DNA of 64,000 bases from Eudorina sp. 2006-703-Eu-15 (taxonomy: Eukaryota > Chlorophyta > Chlorophyceae > Chlamydomonadales > Volvocaceae), in contig BDSI01000009.1 in assembly GCA_003117195.1 (NCBI GenBank), positions 744,001-808,000 on the forward strand, written 5' to 3'. Of the stretch, positions 58,316 to 64,000 are shown one piece after another (position 1 is the first letter of the stretch; the number at the start of each line of letters is the position of its first letter). Below the pieces are notes generated by a model. It was not told the DNA's origin. It ran no database searches and was given only the letters and a program-made list of their open reading frames with translations. The position numbers were made by a program, and so were the translations under genes.

Positions 58316-61300
58316 ATGCTTGAGCAAAATCGGTCGAAAGGAAGCGGCCTTGCACCAACAGAAGGTGGAGAGGAATGTGCACCAGTCATGGAGGCTAGCA
58401 CCAGCGGCCCAGGAGACTCCAAGTGAGCTGCATGTCGTCCGCGGCCAATCATAAGCCGTGCCTCTCCTTACTGAGGGATGCGACGACACTTCTTGCTGGG
58501 CAATTGCAATAACGACATCGTAGACGTCGTTGGTGCTCGAAACCCTCGGAGGCCACCACGAAGACTCCCACCCCTGTGCGGCTCGGCTCCTGCTCGAACA
58601 ATGATGTACCTATCGCAAGCTCTTAGACCGCTTCCCACACCATCGAGCTCCTTGCACGACTGCGTTAGGCTTACATCGCTTCTACGCTCCGTCCCTTCAC
58701 GGCAGCCATTCATACCCGTTCCCAGTCTGCCCACCCTACCTTCGCGCCACACGAATTCCGCTCCCCTGTAACGCATGACCTCCTTCCGGTCTCTCTACCC
58801 ACGTGCAGCGCGGGGTCCGGCGCCGACCCAGATGACCCTCTTGCCGCGCTGGCGCTGGCGGCCAGCGAGGACCTGCTGGGGCAGGTGCCCCGCTACGCGA
58901 CCCCCAACATCGCCTCCACGTTGCCCTCCTACAGCAACAACGAACAGGAGTTCATATTTCGCACCTTCGCGGGCCATAACTACGACATGCTGCGACACCT
59001 GCCCACCAACATACGGGAGCAGCAGGTGTGTGCGGGCTCGGGGCAGCAGGGGTGTGAGGTAGCGGGCAACGCGTCAGGGCGGGCCAGAGCCCGACTCGGA
59101 TTGCGGCCCAGTTAGGCGAGCGGAGGAGGAAACGTGGAAAGGGGGAAAGTCTGTCGCGACACGAGGGGTTCTCAGCATGTCTGCATGTGTGGGTTTGTCT
59201 GCCGATATTGAGGCAGCGTTGAAAGGGGTAGGCAAGGCTCCAGGGGTTGGACTGTCAGGGCGCGAGATCCCGCTCCGGACCCAGCGGTGCTCCCCGTCAC
59301 CCGGTGTCCCACCATCGGGGATCAAGTTAAGTACGAGAGATGGTCAGCGGCGGCAGCAGCAGACCCCGCGTCGGTACGTCAGCCGCGCAGCCTGTCTCAG
59401 GGGTTTGGACCTTGCTTTGGACCCAGGTGCTGGGACCTTGGGGTCCCCAAGCACCCCGGGGCGGTGGACTTGCGGAGCGCCTTGGGGCTTTAGGTGTTTC
59501 ATGGCCCCGCCAGGGGCGCGCGGGCCACGATGTAAGCAGCAACAGCCGTCGCGGCAAGAGCTCCTTGGGGGCACCTTGCGAGCTGGGTGATGATGGGGGA
59601 AGGGGGATGGCAGCCCTGATCAGTATGGGCAGCGGCAGTGACGGCTGCCGCTCGCGCGCCATGACGACGTGCGGTCACTATGTGACAGTGCACCTGCCCG
59701 TGCGGCTTCGATCCATCACACGGGACCCGGGACGCCCGGAGGTGGACGAAGTCCGTGGGCGCTTTTCATGGTTTCAAACATGGGATTGCTTCTCTTCCCT
59801 TTATGGCCTATCGCCCGTCGTCCTCCGAACGCCGCTGCAGGTGAACGCCATCCGTACAGCCCGCCAGGACGCCTCCCGAGCCTTCCTGATGCCCGGACTG
59901 TTGGGCTCCCAGCTGCGGCTCAAATCCAATCCGGACAACCAGCAGGGCCTCTTCTCGGCGTTCGAGTACATTCCCTCGCGGTAGGGCCCGGGCCGAGAGG
60001 GGTTGCGGAGGGCAGCGGGTGCAGGCAGCCGGTGGTTGCAAGGTGGAGAAAGATCGCACTCGCGGGGACTCGACATGCGCGGCCAAGGGGTGCGGTGTTG
60101 GGCGTGTCCTCCCCTGGCGCAGTCGCGTTCAAGTATGTCCACCAATGTCCTGTACCCCTCCTTCCCCTCTCTTGCCGCCCGGCCCCCCTGCAGGTACTCC
60201 CTGGCCGCGGAGCTGGCCTCCAAGGAGCGGGTGGCCAACGAGGCGACGCGGCTAGCCATCGGGCGGGGCAAGGAGTTCATGCCCGTGGTGGCGCCCAACC
60301 TCCAGAAGCAGCATGTGAGCGGAGGAAGCAAGGAACCCGCGGGGGGGTGAGGGGTTCCCTGGGGCGGGACAACCCCGGGGGAGGGGCTTCATGCGGTGGT
60401 GGGAGGGGAGAGCGGCTGTGGGCTGAGCGCCGGTTGCGGCTCGAGGTCGGTGCGGGGTGGCTTCTGGACGGGATGCGTCACACCAGGGACAGCAGGGACA
60501 GCAGGGAGTGGTGTATGTGTGTGTGCCTACCACAAGGTTAGGCGCCCGACTGGACGCGTCGCGCGTCCGCGACGTGGGCACGCAGCAGCCACGTGGGCGA
60601 TGCAGCTGCCGAGCCGAGCTGTCTGGCCCCGTGCGGGTTTCTGAACCCACCGACTACGCGCTGGCCGGCTGGGTACATCGGGACACAAGGTCGGAGGCCG
60701 AACTGCCTCTGCCGACGTGCTACCTGGTTGGGCAGCTGCCCGCGGACGTCCCCCTTCCTTGCCCATACCGGAGCCTCCCCGCCGTCTGGGTCCTCATTCT
60801 ACACCTGCCCGGCACTTCCAACCGCCCCCTTGTCTATGTCCTAAGTTTACCAACGTCCTCCACCCTCGCCTTCCTTCCCCGGCTGGGCCTGGTGGTCCCC
60901 TGCAGGAGATCGGCCCCAAGGTGGGCTACGTGTACCTGGCGGGGCCCGAGGAGGACCAGGAGGCCTTGAGGCAGTCCAACAGGTGGGCGGGGAGCCTGGA
61001 GGGGGGGCCGCAGTCCATCGGCGGTTGACTGCCTTGTGCCACCAACGGGGCGCGGGCCCGGTCTGCGTGGGGCTGGCCAGGTCACTGTGGCCTAAGGGGT
61101 ATGGCGCGCGGAAGCTCCTGCCATCCCTTGCGCGCCATCCCACTGCTGCCCGATCCGGCCCTTGCGCAAGGGTGCGGCTCTCGATACCCCTTGTCTTATT
61201 TCCCCAGAAACATGCGGCCTGCTGCGCATTCCCCTTCCGTGCGCCCAGCCCACCCGCGCGCGGCCCCCTCATCTTCCGCTGCCCCGCCTGCCCCTCCATC

Positions 61301-63710
61301 GTTCCCTCCTCCCTGTACCCCGCATCCTCCTCACCTCAACCTGCCCCTTCACCTCCCCACCCCCCTTCCTCACCCGCCCAGGGCCCACTACGAGGGCGCC
61401 TATTCGCAGCCGGCCTTCATCCCGCCGGGCACTCAGAAGGTGGCGGGCGAGGTACCCACGCGGCTGGGAGCCGTGGGGATGATGAAGCACCTGAAGCGTG
61501 TGCTGGAGGTGCGGGTACAAGGGGACGGGGGCGCCCGGCGATGCAGTGGTGGGGAGCAGTGCAGGGATGTGTTCACACGGGCAGCGGTTGGCCGCTGCGC
61601 ACGGGCAGCGGATCCGAGTGTCCTGGAGGCACGGGAGCAGGACCCTGCTTTGTATTCCCCGCGGCGGATCTGTGCGCCCGAAACCCCCCGAATCCCTCGC
61701 CCTCGCCTGACGAAAGAGGCCCCTCCCCCCGTCCGCTTGGTCGTGGCCCTCAGGCGGACTGGGAGGGCGCCTACATCAGCATCTTTGAGAACGAACACGA
61801 TCTGTGGGTGGTGAGCACGGCGGCGCTGTGGGTGCGGGTGGTGCTGTGGGAGGTTCTGGAGTGTGCGGATCGTTCATGGTGGGGAGACCCAGTTGGGAGG
61901 GCAGCGCGGCAGCCCACTACCCGTCCTGATATTAGGGCAGCTCACCTGAACCGAACCACGTCAGGCTGTGTGTCTTTAAGCCTACTGCTCTGATCTGCTC
62001 CAATGGCTCGGGGGTCTAGAGTCCCTGCCGGCGCACCGAGCTCTCGATGCGCTCCGTGTGTGTCAGTCCGCACGGAGCGCGAAGACACATCCTCAGGCGC
62101 CGAAGACACACACACGCACTTGGGCACACGCGCACTTGGGCACACGCGCACTTGGGCACACGCGCACTTGGGCACACGCGCACTTGGGCACACGCGCACT
62201 TGGGCACACGCGCACTTGTCCTCGCTGGACACACACTGGTGTCGCGTGGTGACTCAGTTCTCCTTCGGTACCCACTCATGGGCGTTTCCCGTCCGCGACC
62301 CTGCCCCGCCCCGCCCTGTCCTGTTCTGTTCTGCTTCCCCCAGGTCTGCTTCCAGGAGGAGACGGTGGACGGGTTGGACGGCCTGGCCGCCTACATGAAC
62401 GTCTTCATTCGGACCAACCCGGTGGCAACCGAGTACCGGCTCACAAAGGTGCGGCCGAAGGCGGGGGTGGGGGATTGGGGTTGAGGCGGCGGTGGCGGAC
62501 TGGGGTTCAGGTGGGGGTGGGGGACTGGGGTTGAGGCGGCGGCCGGCGGGTGCGGCTGCTGAGCCGGGGCCCGTGGGGGCTGGGTGGGGCCTTGGGCTTC
62601 CATTCATGGGGAACGTCTGCTTGCTGGCCGGTGATTGGAGACCAAGAGGATCGTGCCGTGCCATCGAACCAACCACGTGGGTGCGGACCCGCCGGGGCTG
62701 AGTCGGCGCAGGTAAGGCACCGACCGGAGACCAGACGCCCGCGCCTCAAAACGCCGCACGCACCTCAACCCTCTCCCTCCAGGAAGGTCCCCTCACCCGG
62801 GTTGCCATTCTGATCCCTGTTTCCTTCGGTGTCCTGTCCGCTCATGCCCCACCCCCTTATGTCAATAAAGACAGCGAAACCGCAAACGCCCCACCCCCTC
62901 CCTACGGTCCCCGCAGGTGGTGGAGTACTGGGGCAGCACCCCGGGTGACGGCTGCGTGTACTACGTGATGCGGCCGCCCTGGGTGGCGCACGACAAGGTG
63001 GCGACCTTCTTCAAGCTCCACCCCGAGGTGGGTGGGTTGGGTGGATGGGTGGATGGATGGGTGGGGGGGAAGGGAGGTGTGTGTGTGTGTGTGGGGGGGG
63101 GGGGAGATAGGCTGGAGACGCTGGAGCAACCCCTGGGGTAGGGGGTTGCGCGGTGACGGACTCGCTTTCCCGCCAGGTGCTCATCGCCTGACGTGGCAGC
63201 CCGCGCCGCTGCTGTCCGCTGCGCCTGCAGGAGCGGGACTACCGGACCAGCTTCCCCGTGGTGGAGATGGAGGCGGAGCGGAAGGCACGGAAAAAGGTGC
63301 GGCCCGTCGGCGGACTAGGACCTTGCTTACGCCTTGACCTCCACAAATACATGGGGGGGGACCTGCGTCGTGTTACCTGTGTGACTAGTTTCTGCGAGCT
63401 GAACGAGTTGTCTCGCCTTCAGCCATCGGTTTCTTTCCTATATCTGCGGTGATTTTTTTGCCGAGGCTCCTTCCATTACCGGTATTCCCGTGTGCTGAAG
63501 CTGGAGTCCTGCGAGTCCGCTGTCCCACCGCTCTCTCTCTCTCTCTCTCTCCCTTGCTGGCTTGTGCCCGTCGTCATCCCTCACCAGGCGATCGAGGCGG
63601 GTCAGGACGAGATGGAGGTCGACCAGCGACTGAAGCAGCTGTCCGTGAGGGCGCAGCACTCGGCGCCGCCCTCCGACCTGCCCACCGCCAGGTCGGCGCG
63701 CAGCCGGTAG
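58316..63710 (+). CDS. Unidentified conserved-looking protein, 416 residues, 11 exons
   Basis: I do not recognise this protein. Exons 58316-58422, 58809-59025, 59841-59980, 60194-60314, 60906-60982, 61382-61508, 61754-61810, 62344-62448, 62917-63027, 63231-63296 and 63588-63710 (TAG) join with matching phases at canonical sites. The first 50 residues are Gly/Ser/Glu-rich. The body has few low-complexity parts: SNNEQEFIFRTFAGHNYDML, FEYIPSRYSLAAELASKERV, KVGYVYLAGPEEDQEAL, AYSQPAFIPPGTQKV, WEGAYISIFENEHDLW and VYYVMRPPWVAHDKV. The end is Lys/Glu-rich and then Ser/Arg-rich. No signal peptide, membrane segment or known catalytic motif is visible, so it is probably a soluble globular protein. The first exon (36 codons, ATG to AA/GTGAGC) is supported by phase only. 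Confidence 0.78.
60128..60160 (+). repeat. Dispersed repeat B, diverged copy in another gene
   Basis: TTCAAGTATGTCCACCAATG then TCCTGTACCCCTC matches the second half of repeat B with a few changes. It again lies in an intron just upstream of the acceptor (60193), here in the unidentified gene, 34 kb from the other copies. Confidence 0.55.
62117..62218 (+). repeat. 16-bp minisatellite CACTTGGGCACACGCG
   Basis: Six perfect 16-bp units and a partial seventh lie in an intron of the unidentified gene. The perfect identity of the units points to recent expansion. The translated shadow ORFs (CPSARVPKCACAQVR type) are artefacts of the array. Confidence 0.9.
62855..62887 (-). repeat. Dispersed short repeat A, copy 4 (inverted, intron)
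   Basis: GTCAATAAAGACAGCGAAAC followed by CGCAAAC is the reverse complement of the repeat A word at 40499-40530. It lies in an intron of the unidentified gene, close to the acceptor at 62916. Confidence 0.55.
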
Positions 63711-64000
63711 CAGCCCCCACCCGCGCGCCGACGACGCAGTGGTGGTCTCGACGGCTCATGTCGACGGCTGCGTGGCCGCAGGCGTGGGCGGGGGCGGGGG
63801 CGGCACTGCAGGGGTGCTACGGGGGCTCGGGCAGCTGGAGAGGTGCAGCTTATACTGCGGACGGGGGCGAGCGAATGTTGTGCGTTCGGTCGGTCGCCCC
63901 GATAACATGCCATAGCGATAGGGATAGACGATAGAGCAATAGGGATATTGGGATAAGGGCAGAGGGTCGGAGCGGAAGTGTCTAGGGTGCACTCGTGTTC
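63711..64000. other. 3' flank of the unidentified gene
   Basis: No TGTAA word occurs before the window ends, so the 3'UTR runs on. Short GATAGGGATA-like repeats are seen at about 63914-63955. No further gene is visible. Confidence 0.4.

Noticed and set aside
62016..62279. Cys/Pro-rich ORFs over the 16-bp array
   Set aside because: They are translations of the minisatellite within an intron.
1..64000. CRISPR arrays, tRNA or rRNA genes, bacterial operons
   Set aside because: None was recognised; tandem arrays have no spacer structure and no tRNA-like cloverleaf or rRNA core stood out on reading.

Overview
The window reads as nuclear DNA of a green alga of the volvocine type (Chlamydomonadales, Chlamydomonas/Gonium/Volvox relatives). 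The evidence is GC-rich, intron-dense genes with strongly G/C-ending codons; donors of the GTGAGT/GTGCGT class and acceptors ending in GCAG; homopolymer-rich protein insertions; TGTAA poly(A) words behind several stop codons; and a class III nucleotide cyclase with the TLWE...EGDSF style of domain common in these algae. No bacterial or organellar operon is present. Long open frames are mostly shadows, and real proteins appear only after joining exons. I joined them by hand from family motifs, splice dinucleotides and intron phase, and every intron phase matches in the main models.

Layout. 95-8781 (+): the C-terminal part of a double-domain adenylate/guanylate cyclase whose 5' end lies outside the window. 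8782-12585: lower-GC sequence with no firm gene. 13184-14098 (-): a small four-exon endosulfine/ARPP19 gene (PP2A inhibitor). 16308-22463 (-): a 14-exon organelle-type DEAD-box RNA helicase with a GUCT domain. It is divergent, 415 bp apart, from 22879-31846 (+), a 14-exon half-size mitochondrial ABC transporter of the ATM1/ATM3 type. 31847-42000 is poor in firm genes and rich in mobile-element debris: a decayed Ty1/copia gag-protease-pre-integrase fragment (35.37-36.72 kb, +) and a frameshifted reverse-transcriptase retroelement (38.65-41.71 kb, -). 42786-43152 (-) is a deaminase-like exon with a PCxxC motif. 43845-45334 (+) is a three-exon mitochondrial ribosomal protein uL23. 47847-51135 (-) is an 11-exon cysteine-rich membrane protein conserved in land plants, with a microexon. 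It is divergent from 51972-56293 (+), a seven-exon TBC-domain Rab GAP. 58316-63710 (+) is an 11-exon gene for a 416-residue protein I do not recognise.

The genes do not form a pathway. They cover cyclic-nucleotide signalling, PP2A control, organelle RNA processing, mitochondrial Fe-S/thiol export, mitochondrial translation and membrane traffic, as expected for a random stretch of algal chromosome. The most notable observation is the cyclase: its first catalytic domain keeps the metal-binding Asp but has lost the Asn/Arg pair, while the second keeps the Asn/Arg pair and has lost both metal-Asp positions. This is the complementary C1/C2 arrangement known from animal membrane adenylyl cyclases. 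Introns also carry two small dispersed repeat families and several minisatellites.
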